Below, piece by piece: positions 22,983 to 33,051 of a DNA stretch of 64,000 nt (position 1 is the stretch's first letter; the number at the start of each line of letters is the position of its first letter). The stretch covers positions 62,001 through 126,000 of the forward strand of contig JAEVLN010000042.1 in assembly GCA_018350325.1 (NCBI GenBank), written 5' to 3'. Origin of the DNA: Globodera rostochiensis. Lineage: Eukaryota; Nematoda; Chromadorea; Rhabditida; Heteroderidae. The notes under the pieces were generated by a model that was given only the letters and a program-made list of their open reading frames with translations, searched no databases and had not been told where the DNA came from. A program made the translations under genes and the position numbers.

Positions 22983-23730
22983 TGTTCGCAGAAAATGAAT
23001 TTTTTGGAAAAATTAAAGTAATAACACAGACGCCTCCGAATTTCCTATCAAACTATAATATATGCAAGAACAACGACGGAAAGTGCTCGTATTTTATTAT
23101 ACCTTCCGCTGCTGTTTAGATTAGCAAAATCATTAACTTTGATTGTTTTAACCGAGACCAAGACAAAAATTCGTTTTGTTAAAATTAGGGTGGCACGGGA
23201 CCGAGACCAGTACTGAAATTGTCAATTTTTCCCATTTTGGTACTGAAATTTTAGTCCCGGTTTTTCAAAATTCTTTAAAATCCCCTTATAATGGTCACCG
23301 GTTTTTTACCAACCATTTTTTTTGCCCAGTAGTCCCGGTTTTTTTTATGACCGGAACCAAATTTAGGCCGGTTCCGGTTTTTCCAAAATTCCCGGTACCG
23401 TGCCACCCTAGTGCTAATGCTTACCTAAGTCACACAATGATTTTATTTTGTAAAAAATCAAAAATTTACATTTTTTCTACAAAAAACGCCTTCAATTTGG
23501 TTTGCATCGATCGAGAATCTCGAGTTTTTACATTCCAGCTTTTAAAATTTTATGAATTTTTATGTGCCCCATAAATTCCACAATAAGCTTTGTCTTTCAG
23601 TTTACTTTCAAATTTTTTTAATGAAATTTAAATTTTTTTGGCATGCTAGTGGGTATTTAAGCGAAATTTTTTTTTGTTCATTTTGTTTATTTATTTTGGC
23701 TATACGATCGATCAACACCATTCCAAGCCC
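22983..23730. other. Intergenic region with a small inverted-repeat element
   Basis: No gene. Positions 23187-23411 are bounded by inverted ends reading TTAGGGTGGCACGG and its counterpart CCGTGCCACCCTAG. The interior repeats a CCCGGTTTT motif. The rest is AT-rich. Confidence 0.55.
23187..23411. mobile_element. Short MITE-like element, GGGTGGCACGG ends
   Basis: Inverted termini AGGGTGGCACGG at 23188 and CCGTGCCACCCTA at about 23398-23410, 225 bases in total. The interior has CCGGTTTTT-type repeats. It is non-coding. Confidence 0.65.
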
Positions 23731-23999
23731 AATGATTGCTTTAACTTTAATCCCACTCCATCTTCTAACTTTTATCGTCGCTGCCGTGTTCATTGTCCTC
23801 GCCCAATGCTGTGCCTGTTGTAAGGTAAACAAAAATTTGTTAATGTCATTAATATTGATGCTAATTTTTTTTTTCTTAAAAAAGGGAAAACGAGTGCCAT
23901 CATTTGCTTCAGGTGGGTGGGAGAGAATTAACAATCTATTAACAACAAATATTAGTCTATTTTAGCAAACGACTCAAACTATTCAACACTTGGCAAATT

Positions 24000-24560
24000 G
24001 GATGCGCGAATTTTTGTCGAAAAGAAGCCAGGAACGACAAAAGGCACTCCAGGTGAAGTTTAAACTTCAAAGACCGCGTTTAATTTAAAAATTGAGTTTT
24101 GTTTTTCAGCAGTTGCCGTAAAGAAGCCAGAGACTCCAAAAGGCACACCAGGTGGAGTTTAAACTTCAAAAAAGACTATGTTTGGGCTTTTAATTGAATT
24201 TTGTTTTTCAGCAGTTGCCGTAAAGAAGCCAGAGACTCCAAAAGGCACTCCAGGTGGAGTTTAAACCTCAAAGACCGCTTTAAATATAAAAATTGAATTT
24301 TGTTTTGTTTTTCAGCAGTTGCCGAAAAGAAGCCAGAGGCTCCAAAAGGCACTCCAGGTGGAGTTTAAACTTCAAAAAAGACTTTGGGCTTTTAATTGAA
24401 TTTTCTTTTTCAGCAGTTGCCGTAAAGAAGCCAGAGACTCCAAAAGGCACTCCAGGTGGAGTTTAAACCTCAAAGACCGCTTTAATTTAAAAATTGAATT
24501 TTGTTTTGTTTTTCAGCAGTTGCCGAAAAGAAGCCAGAGGCTCCAAAAGGCACTCCAGGT
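24000..24560 (+). repeat. Tandem array of identical mini-exons and introns
   Basis: About five or six units of 105-120 bases. Each holds a TTTTTCAG acceptor, a 42-base coding block (GTTGCCGTAAAGAAGCCAGA onward, ending GGCACTCCAG) and a GTGGAG donor. Exons are phase 1 to phase 1, so any number can be included without changing frame. Introns are as similar as exons, which points to recent unequal exchange. Confidence 0.85.
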
Positions 24561-26149
24561 AAACGCTGCGTGTGTGTTGGCCTCTAAAACAACGATTACG
24601 TTTACTTGGCTTTGGAGATGCGGCCATTGCGTGGGTAGAGGGGATTTAAATAAATACTTATTCATTGTTTTAAAGTAAAGTTTTAATTGCTTCCAGCAGT
24701 CCGTTGCCGTCCTTGAACCGTCCAATAAAAGCTGCTGATGGGAACCGATCAGAAGGGATATTCAAAATATAGACGAATGGCCTACGCGCGCATAAAACGA
24801 TTTTATTCCACACAAAATGATTGTTGGTGAACCGCGTGACATTTGATTTTTTTGTTTAAATGTGCATATTGTATAAAAAATAATATTTTCGAAGTTCGAA
24901 TTAAGAAAGCAAGTCGGTCTATGAATGCGCGACTGAGGGAAGCGAAGACTTGCGGTCAATGCCCCTTAAAAAATGAGTGCTATTCACCCCCCAAAAATTC
25001 ACATTTTCCTATCAAAAATACTGCTAAAATTGATTCAAAATTTTGCATAAAGCAACAAGGAAATAATCATTTGATCGGTTTATCATTGGGCGTAGCAGCA
25101 GGTCTTTATTAGCATGTTGATCAAATTTAGCGAATAAAATTGTCTTGAATACTTTTCGACATGCAAAAGCTCTAAGGTTTTGTGCAAAAATAATATGTAT
25201 TTGAATTTTTATTTGCTAATAAATCACAAAATTCGATTTGTATTATGAACACCTGCGAATTTGCAAATTTATCATCAATTAAACAAATGTAAAACTTTGA
25301 TTCTTTTTTCTTGTGCCTTTTTAAGCAAAGACATCTACGCCCCAGGGTCCAACTGAGAACGGCACATATGTAATATGAAAAGTAGGGTTGGACCCCGACA
25401 TTCGGGGACGGCGTGTCGGGACTCCGGAGGTCGGGGTCAAAAAATCGGGATCCAAATTCAGGCCTGATCGGGATCAGATTTTTACGATTCAGTTCCCTGG
25501 AAATTTTGACAATCATTTTCAAATAAATCTTATTATCTATTATTCTCCAAAATAGCGAAAATAGCATTGAAGCAATCGCGGGGACTCAGTTGTGGAGTGC
25601 TCTGTTAACGCAATTCGACCTCTCCCAAAAATTTTGTTCATTCATTTTTTTGATCACCATTTAGTCGCGGCGAATTCACCGGCAACATTCTTTTTGATTA
25701 TTCAAACTGTTCAAATCGCAACTGCGTGATCAAAGATCTGGAAAGAAGGAATATTTGATCTAATTTTTTGGCATTGCGTTTTGATACTGTAGGAAAGGAT
25801 CGGTGGGCATACGGTAGAGTAGAGATCGGCGAGATCGAAATTCCGACCGAGATTTTCCGAGAGCCCAGGTCTCGAATCTCGGAAATTTGTCGAAAACTCC
25901 GAGACCTGGACTCTCGGAATTTCGAGACAAATCTCGTCGGTCTCGGCCCATCCCCAAATCTCGATCTTGGTCTCGGCGATTTTGACCGAAATTTTGGAAA
26001 AGATTGTTTTTTGAAGCGAAATACGGAAAAATATGGTAATATATTTGAATTTTTTTAACTCTCCTGATAATGCCACGTAGCTCAGTGGTGTGCCCGGGGT
26101 TCAAACCCCAACTGTGTAAATTGTTTTTTCTATATTTAATTAACTTCAG
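24561..26149 (+). other. Long intron or spacer before the kinase exons
   Basis: No clear gene. It holds one possible mini-exon (25327-25362), one end of the AGGGTTGGACCCC element family (25384), CTCGGTCTCGG-type repeats (25810-25985) and a tRNA-like remnant (26070-26116). Confidence 0.45.
26070..26116 (+). other. tRNA-like remnant with Pol III A and B boxes
   Basis: TAGCTCAGTGGT resembles an A box / D arm, and GGGGTTCAAACCCC a T arm / B box, only about 15 bases apart. The anticodon arm is missing, so it is a truncated tRNA or the head of a SINE, not a functional tRNA. Confidence 0.5.
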
Positions 26150-26182
26150 GTAAAGAAAACAAGCGACCTAAAATAGTGAAAG

Positions 26183-26378
26183 ATCCGACGGCTGCCCAGC
26201 GTGCGCAGCCTGGTGATCCGACGGCTGCCCAGCGTGCGCAGCCTGGTGATCCGACGGCTGCCATGCTTGTGCAGCCTGATCCGACGACTGCCATGCTTGT
26301 GCAGCCTGGTGATCCGACGGCTGCCCAGCGTGTGCAGCATGCTGATCCGACGGCTGCCATGCTTGTGCAGCCTGCTGA
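26183..26378 (+). repeat. 33-base coding tandem repeat
   Basis: Six copies of a 30-33 base unit encoding DPTAAQRAQPG or DPTAAMLVQPG. It stays open in the frame continuing from GKENKRPKIVK, but that frame is not the one that encodes the following kinase motif. Confidence 0.85.
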
Positions 26379-27014
26379 GAAGCTGGAATCATCAAGATCA
26401 CAGATTATGGCTTTTGCAAGCAGGTGGGTCAACCGACTCATGAGCATTTATTCTCAACCTAACATTTTGTTTCAGGGTGCCGACCTGTCTTCAACATTTT
26501 GCGGTACCAAGACATACAAAGCGCCAGAAATTTTGCAGGGCATGAGTACGACAGGTTCAAAGTGGACATTTGGTCAGTGTCCGTCCGCTTCCGATTTGCG
26601 TTTTTTTCTCAACATTTTTTGTTCAGGTCTTTTGGCGTTGTCGGCTTCGTCTTGCTGACTAACGTCATGCCTTTCCGTGGAGACGTGAGCAATGCGCAAA
26701 TTGTGGAAGCGCAGCGAAATCGCCGTTACAAATTCCCTTCTCGGCTTGGCTTGTCCGCAGTGCCATTGACACGTTGTTGACATTTGAACCGAATATTCGT
26801 CCGGTGAGTAGTTTTTGCATTTTTTTAAATTTCATAATGTTTTGAAATTGGTTGGTTGGTTTCTCATTCTTTTTTTTCAATTCAGAACATCTCCGATTGT
26901 GTCAAGTTGCCGTGGTTTACTTCTGTTGCTGATGTCACTGAGAGTTCCACCTCACGAGGCAATGCTCGTTGCACACAATCGACTGTTGCTGCGATGGACC
27001 GCGCACGTGGATGA

Positions 27015-27645
27015 TCATCGATGATAAGAGTAGAGTGACATAAACTGTAGTTAATTTGTTTTGTAATTCATTCCCCCGCTTTTCCAACATATGATGTATG
27101 AGAACATAAAGTTTTCTTATTAATCAAATCAAATATGCTGTTTGTTTGTGCAATGTTTGTAAATAGGTAAATGGTGTTTACTAAGTGTGCAGTATACAGA
27201 ATTAACTTTTTTGGTAATCGTTCATTTTTTGACGGGAGTCGCGCGAAAGAAATTTTGAATTTATATGAAGCTTGACATTTGGATTATTCGGGACATTCCT
27301 TTAGGTTTACTTTTAGCATCTTTTTTTTTGGCTTTATTGGAGCTTTCAACATTACGTGGCTTTGACATTCTCCGTGGCTTTAACTTTGCCGGTATGTGGG
27401 GTAGCGGTTCCCGCAAAAATTTCCTTGGCGAAATGTTTGAAAATTAACAATTCAAATTTTTACTTTGTTGGTCAGTGACCACCGAACACAATCAAATTGG
27501 CAAATACATAATTTTGGATTTTTTTTTTTTGAAATTGTCCAATCCTTTTAAGTTTATTGCTGTTTTTGGATTTTATAGTTAACTTCTTGATTTTTTTCAT
27601 TTAATTTTATTAAATGTACAGCCTTCACTTTTTTTGTTGTATTGT
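27015..27645. other. Intergenic region before LSM10
   Basis: AT-rich spacer with no recognised gene. An acceptor-like TGTACAG ends at 27621, about 25 bases before the LSM10 start, and may be a trans-splice site. Confidence 0.5.
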
Positions 27646-28172
27646 ATGGTGGCCGTTACCCTCGGTACCTTTTTGCAAGGCAGCGCAGGCACTTCGGTTG
27701 TCATTGAGCTTAAGGACGAAACAGCGGTGGAAGGCGTCGTGGACAGTGCGGACCCAAAATCACTGAACACCCAATTGAGCAACGTGGTGTTGTACAGAAG
27801 ACGGCAAAAAGGGCTCAGACCGTTGCATTTGCCCAACTTTTTTGTGAAGGTCCTAAAAAATTGCCAAAAAAAAAATCACCATTTATGCTTCAAGTTGATT
27901 GTCATAGTTTTTTAAATCGCGCGGATTCTGCAAAAACTCGCGCTGCCAATTGGGAAAAAGCCCATGAATTGCAGTGCGTTTTATGTTTAGCATTGTTACA
28001 ACTTTTTACTCGCAAATTTGAGTCGAAATTTTACAAAAATTTTGTCTGAGGAAATGAAGAAAGTGCTAAAAAAGAACTTTTACATTTTCAGGGTAAATAC
28101 ATTCGATTTGTGCACTTTGAAAACTACGCCACCGCGCTGCATTTGTTGAAGCAGTCGCTGCGCAAAAAGTAG
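27646..28172 (+). CDS. LSM10: U7 snRNP Sm-like protein LSm10
   Basis: LSm10 replaces SmD1 in the U7 snRNP ring that processes replication-dependent histone mRNA 3' ends. Two exons, 27646-27849 and 28092-28172, encode 94 residues. The Sm1 motif is seen in SVVIELKDETAVEGVVDSAD followed by NTQLSNVVLY. The Sm2 motif is FFVKGKYIRFVHF, with the intron placed between FFVK and GKYIRF. The family pattern (LQG..G..V.IEL.DE...G.V...D, then FV.G..IR.VH) fits LSm10 better than SmD1 or other LSm proteins because of the LQG lead and VHF ending. It is shorter than the human protein (123). The first ATG is used here, but an acceptor at 27621 leaves open an upstream exon. ADAM17 begins about 150 bases downstream on the same strand. 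Confidence 0.8.
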
Positions 28173-28325
28173 GAGCCATTTTATGGAAAAGATTGATTGG
28201 TTAGAGTTTACAAAAAAAAAAATTGTTTTTAATTTTTTTTACTTTTTAGGCTTTTCGTTTCCATGTTTGTGCTACTTTTCAAACACATTTTGCAATTTTT
28301 TCGGCGTTTCTTCTCACCTTTTGCC

Positions 28326-31300
28326 ATGTCACTGCTCATTTTGTTGACCCTTTGTCCATTCTGTGCAACGTTAAAAGGTGGTGGCATTTTTGTATATATA
28401 TATTTTTTTGTATTTGAAATTTTTTATTTTTGTTTTAGAAATTGCACGAAATCGTTGCGAACTTAAATTGGTGGCCGATTACGAATTCTTTCGTGTTATC
28501 GGAAATGGAAACTATGCAAATGCCGCCAGATACCTCGTAAGTGCTGGAATTGTCAGGTCCGGGGAACCGGTCCAAAATTTTTGGGTACTGACCAAGGGCG
28601 CGTATCTAGAGCCTTTGCCTTTTTCGGGGGGGGGGGGGGGTTCTAATATTTGAAAAAAGTCAATCTTTGGGGGTGCTTTTTTTGGTAAAACCCCAACTCG
28701 TTCCCGGCCAACTCGTTCACCCCCAACTCGTTCCCCTTTTCAACTAACGAGTTGGCCGGGAACGAGTCGTCCTCCGTCCCCTTTTTTTGGATTTTATTGT
28801 TTGAAATAAAAAAAAGTTGGATTTTTATCGCGGGGGCGAATTTAAATTATTTTTTTTCCTCAAAATTTTCGGGACATGGCGCGCGACAAAGTCGTTGGAC
28901 TGCCTCAACGCCGAAAGAATTATTATAATAAAAAAATGTTTTTTTTTGACATTTATTTTTGCCAACAGATTTTTTTGCCATTTTTCTGGCGTTTCTGATC
29001 AGTCCGGGTTAAAATTTTTGAATAAATAAATCTAACTGACCGTTACATTCCTACTTAATTAATCGTTGATTTGAGCAAAGGGCCCAGATTTATTGGCCAA
29101 CGATTCGTATATTCTCCCTCCTCCCCCAAGATAAACTTGATTGAACGAGTGAACGGAATTTTTGGCTCGGTCGACTGGGGTCTGGACATCACTGGCCACC
29201 GGCTGGTCAACATCGGCTTCGCCATCAAAGAGATCAAAATTTTGGACAAGCCCAACTTCAGCTCTTCCACACATTTCAACGCCGCGATGAGGCCCGTCGA
29301 CGGGGTGAACTCCATGGAGATGCTGGATTCCTTCTCGGCCGAGGAGGGCACCAACGCCACCTGTTTGTGCCTGTTGGTCACCGCAAAAGTACTCTCGTCC
29401 GGTGTGCTTGGGCTCGCTAATGTGAGCAGACGCAGGGCCACGGGGTGGTGGGGGGAGGGGGGGGGGAGGGCACTGCAGCACCACCACTCAAATTCAAATT
29501 TAATTTTTGTTAAGGGAATACGGAAATTTAATTACCTACTCACTTTTTGCATTTAAAAATTTGTATTAAAATGATGCAATTATACAGATTGGCTACCAAA
29601 ATGAATTCTTTAAACGTGGCATTTGCGCTCGTGAAATTGAGAACGGCACTTTTTATCGAAACACCGCGTTGTTTTCTGTTCGCCGAAGGCACGAGTTGAT
29701 GATCACGCGCGTGGTCGACCTTGTGGCAGCGCATGGTTTGCTTTAATTTAAGCGGTGATTCCAACTCGAAGACGACGGGATCCGTTGATGATCCAGGTTT
29801 TAGCGCCCAAATGAATGTCCAGGACCACAAATGGATAAGAGGGGAGGGGGGGCTATAGCTTTCTGGGAAGCTTTTGACTACGCGGAGGCCAACCCGTACG
29901 GGCATGAACAAAAAAAAAACCCCCGAATTTTATGGTTTTTTTTTTTTGATTGTTAGAGCTTGGCCATGCCTTTGGCAGCACGCATGACGACGTGCATGAC
30001 GCGGACTGCGTGCCGCAACCGTCGCGCGACGGACGCTACATGATGTGGGAGAGTGCGAACACGGGCTACGAGCGCAACCACTACCAGTTCTCGCCATGCT
30101 CTGTGCGTGCCATCCATCGTGTGCTGTACTCGTTGGCACACCGCTGTTTTGTTGAGGAACGCCGAGCGCTGTGCGGCAACGGCATTTTGGAGGCGGGAGA
30201 GCAGTGCGATTGCGGTGCACAAATTGGTGGCACTGGCCCAGCGGGGGAGGGTGACCGTTGCTGCACTGCTGACTGCCGACTGAAGCCGTCCGCGCTCTGT
30301 TCGCCTCGGTCAGAGACATAAACAAATATTATCGTCGTCTAGCACTTTTTGGAGTTGGGGTGATTCCAATTCGAATCGATTAATTGATTCAATCCCGGGC
30401 ATTCATCATTTATCGGTTTGGCTCCGGGTATCTCCAAAAAAAAAAATTTCAAGAACCGACAACCCAAATCGACGGAGGAGATGTCAACTAATCAATAAAT
30501 CAATAAGGTTTTAGGTGTTGAGGAACATGTTTTTCATTGTATTTTTAAATTTTTCATGTGCTTTGCGCATCACATACTTTAATACATTTTTGACATTTTA
30601 GACATTCTGAGTGCTGCACGAACAACTGCACTTTCATGGAAAGGGGTCGCCTGTGTCAGGGCCGAAGTGAAGAGATGTGCAAAGACGAGTCGCGTTGCAG
30701 GTGCACTTTTTGGTTGTTGCGTCCAGGGCCGTAGCGGGGCAAGCAAAAAAAAAAAATGTCGATTTTTAGGGGGTGCATTTTTTCGTTTTTATTGCATTTT
30801 TTGTTAAAGATTTTTTCCCCAAAAAACTTGTATTTTTGGATTTTACTGCATTTTTCTTAAGCAATTTTTCAATTAAAAAAATGTCCGATTTTCGGTAAAT
30901 TTTTTGGGGCCTATGGCTCCCTCGCCCCCTTCCCTGGCTACGGCCCTGGGTTGCATCTTCTGATCTTTTTATTCCCGTAAACAAAACAAAAAATGTTTTT
31001 AATTGGTGAATTTGTTTTTAGCGGGATCAGCGACAAATGCCCACCGCCGAATCCGTTGGCCGACGGAACTGTTTGTCCAGACGAGGGCAAATGTCGGGCG
31101 GGCGAATGCATTTCATTCTGTGCCTCACTCTCCGCCGATCTGTCGCCATGCTTGTGTGAAGAAGGTCGGTCAGTCAGTTAGCACTAGGGATGCTCGGGAG
31201 TCTCGGTGCTCGACTCGGAGGGTCTTGTGGTCTCTATTTTGGGGGTCATTACTCGGTGTTCGATTCTCGATACATTTCAAGTCTCGAGCATCCTTTACGT

Positions 31301-32496
31301 CCCGGCTCGAGAGTCTCGGTGCTCGAGTCGAGGGTCTTGGTCTTTATCTCGGTGTTCGATTCTTGATACATTTCAAGTCTCGTGCATCCTTAGTATTAGT
31401 CAGCACTCAGAACTTTCTTGGTCTTTTTTTTTTGCGGATTGACCCTCGCAATTTTTTTCTTCTCCTTTTTATATTGGCTTCTCCCTTTCCCCATCAAGAC
31501 AAAAATGCCTGTCGGCGCTGTTGTCGCTCTCGGCAACACAGTGGCGGTGCCGACGGCGGCGGCGGCCATTGTGCGCCCGTCCAGCCATTTCGCTGGTTGC
31601 CGGAGGGCTCAATGTGTGTGCACGGACAATGCCAACGGAGCGAAACAACGACGGGCGGAGGCGGACAGAAAGCGATGATGTGCGAGAAGAAAGCGACCGA
31701 TTCCGCCTCATTCTTCCACCGACTTTTGGACAATTTCAAAGGGCCCGCACCGCGTAAATATATTTTTAAAACTTTCATTTTTAAAATTTTTTGTAAACGC
31801 TTTTATCTTTTAATGTTTAGAGTTTTGACAACGGGGGGCCGGCCGCCTCTGAATTTATTGTCTCAATTTTGACACATTTTTTCAGGCAAATTCTTCACCG
31901 ACTACCTGGTGTTCATTGTTGTGACTGTCACGCTGTTCATTTGGTTCCCCAGCGGTGTTTTCATCATGTGCATGGTGATTTTTTTGAGTCGTTGAACTGT
32001 TTGGAATTGTGTCGGACAACAGAAATTTCAAAAAAAAATATTTGAATTACTACAAAACCCCCGGTTTTAGGACCAACAAAAGCACAAGCAGTTGGTGCAG
32101 AAGCGTGTTGCCGCAGAGCACAATGTTCAGGTGGTTCGGTCACGCAAGCGCGTGACGCCCCAACGGAGTCGGACGCTGAACGGCATCGCCACCATCACCA
32201 CCGCCAACGGCAATGCCGGCGGTGGAACGACGACGGCATCGGGGCAGCAGCAGTTGCGACAACGGACGCCGCACGTGTCGCGGTCGTCGGATGCGCTTCA
32301 GTCGTTGCTGATGCGAAACGGTGGCGGCGACGCATTGGCTGCTGGCACCAGTGGCGGATGCGGAGGCGGCGGCGAAAGCAGTCGCCAACGACGGGTCGTC
32401 ACTGTCGTTGAGCTCGGCAAAAACAACACCAACAACAACCAAACTCAACTTGCTTCAACATCGGCACAATTGTCTGAGCGGCGCGCGATTGATTGA
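28326..32496 (+). CDS. ADAM17/TACE-like metalloprotease (nematode ADM-4 type)
   Basis: Membrane sheddase of the ADAM17 class. Exons: 28326-28377, 28439-28536, 29131-29421, 29588-29735, 29957-30308, 30602-30700, 31022-31164, 31499-31753, 31886-31974 and 32071-32496, all phase-consistent. The signal peptide is MSLLILLTLCPFCATL; an in-frame ATG at 28263 is an alternative start. The catalytic domain starts RNRCELKLVADYEFFRVIG. The zinc site HELGHAFGSTHD is assembled across an exon junction (29735/29957). The disintegrin region contains LCGNGILEAGEQCDCG and CCTNNCTF. The membrane-proximal region has CPPPNPLADGTVCPDEGKC and CRRCC. The membrane helix is YLVFIVVTVTLFIWFPSGVF. The cytoplasmic tail is 142 residues, Gly/Gln/Asn-rich. 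No prodomain or furin site is seen between signal peptide and catalytic domain, which is unusual. The intron 31165-31498 holds an inverted-repeat element. Confidence 0.9.
28537..29130 (+). other. ADAM17 intron 2
   Basis: A 594-base intron between catalytic-domain exons. It contains G runs (28627-28641) and repeated CCAACTCGTTC blocks (28690-28770), one pair inverted. No coding content was seen. Confidence 0.65.
31183..31397. mobile_element. MITE-like element in an ADAM17 intron
   Basis: The left end reads CTAGGGATGCTCGGGAGTCT, the right end AGTCTCGTGCATCCTTAGTA, which is its approximate reverse complement. The interior repeats CTCGGTGCTCGA motifs. It belongs to the same family as 52457-52852. 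Confidence 0.65.
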
Positions 32497-33051
32497 TTGA
32501 TCAGACTGATTGATTTTTTTCCTAATTTTTTCCCAGGCTCACAACGTTCAGCAAAAAATTCCCCAGGCTCAAAACGTTCAGCAAAAAAACATTTTGTTTT
32601 TTTCTTTGTCCGCTCAGATTACGTGTCGTGTAATCATTTGCTTTTATCCAATATTATAGAGATGGTAATTTGTTTTGTTATTCATTCATTCACTCATTCA
32701 TTTGTTTATTGTTTGGAACCAAATCGCCTTAATCACTTTCTTGGTGTGCCTTAATTGATGATGCTCATCGCGCATTTTTGGACAACAAATTTAATGCAAA
32801 AAGACCTCTCTCCCATTCCATTCTATTTACGTGTACCAATTTGTTGAACACAGCTGTTTTTTTTAATTTGAAAAACATTCATTAGCAATTTGATTGCTTT
32901 TATTTCTCTCTACAAATGGTGCCAAGAAATGGAACCAAACATTTTTTTTTGTTGTTGTTGTTGAAGTTTTACTTAATGCAAATGTTATTTTTGTTTTTTT
33001 TTCAGCTACTTATACACAAATTTATTTGACACGCAATTCGGACTTATTAGA
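32497..33051. other. Intergenic region between ADAM17 and STOML2
   Basis: AT-rich with no gene. A 24-base duplicate (CAGGCTCAAAACGTTCAGC-like, 32535 and 32563) and a TTTTTTCAG acceptor-like site at about 33005, upstream of the STOML2 start, were noted. Confidence 0.5.

Larger units (their letters stand above)
23731..27014 (+). pseudogene. Membrane-anchored repeat protein with damaged Ser/Thr kinase domain
   Basis: A hydrophobic N-terminus (MIALTLIPLHLLTFIVAAVF then IVLAQCCACCK) could be a signal anchor. Next come at least six tandem 42-base mini-exons, each coding AVAVKKPETPKGTP or a close variant and each in phase 1 (24000-24560). A further related exon may lie at about 25327 (AKTSTPQGPTEN). 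An exon at about 26150 starts GKENKRPKIVK and runs into six 11-residue repeats, DPTAAQRAQPG. C-terminal kinase pieces follow: IKITDYGFCKQ (DFG replaced by DYG), STFCGTKTYKAPEILQG, HEYDRFKVDIWSFGVVGF, NVMPFRGD and LLTFEPNIRPNISDCVKLPW. The pieces fall in different frames at about 26380, 26545 and 26755, and the N-lobe (Gly loop, Lys) and HRD loop are not seen. A decayed kinase fusion is likeliest. Sequencing errors in a real gene are possible. Confidence 0.6.

Noticed and set aside
24000..24560. Possible CRISPR array (regular repeats and spacers)
   Set aside because: The 'spacers' are near-identical introns and the repeats are coding mini-exons with splice sites; the genome is eukaryotic.
29059..29487. 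Minus-strand open frames over 120 codons
   Set aside because: Antisense shadows of the ADAM17 catalytic-domain exon at 29131-29421.
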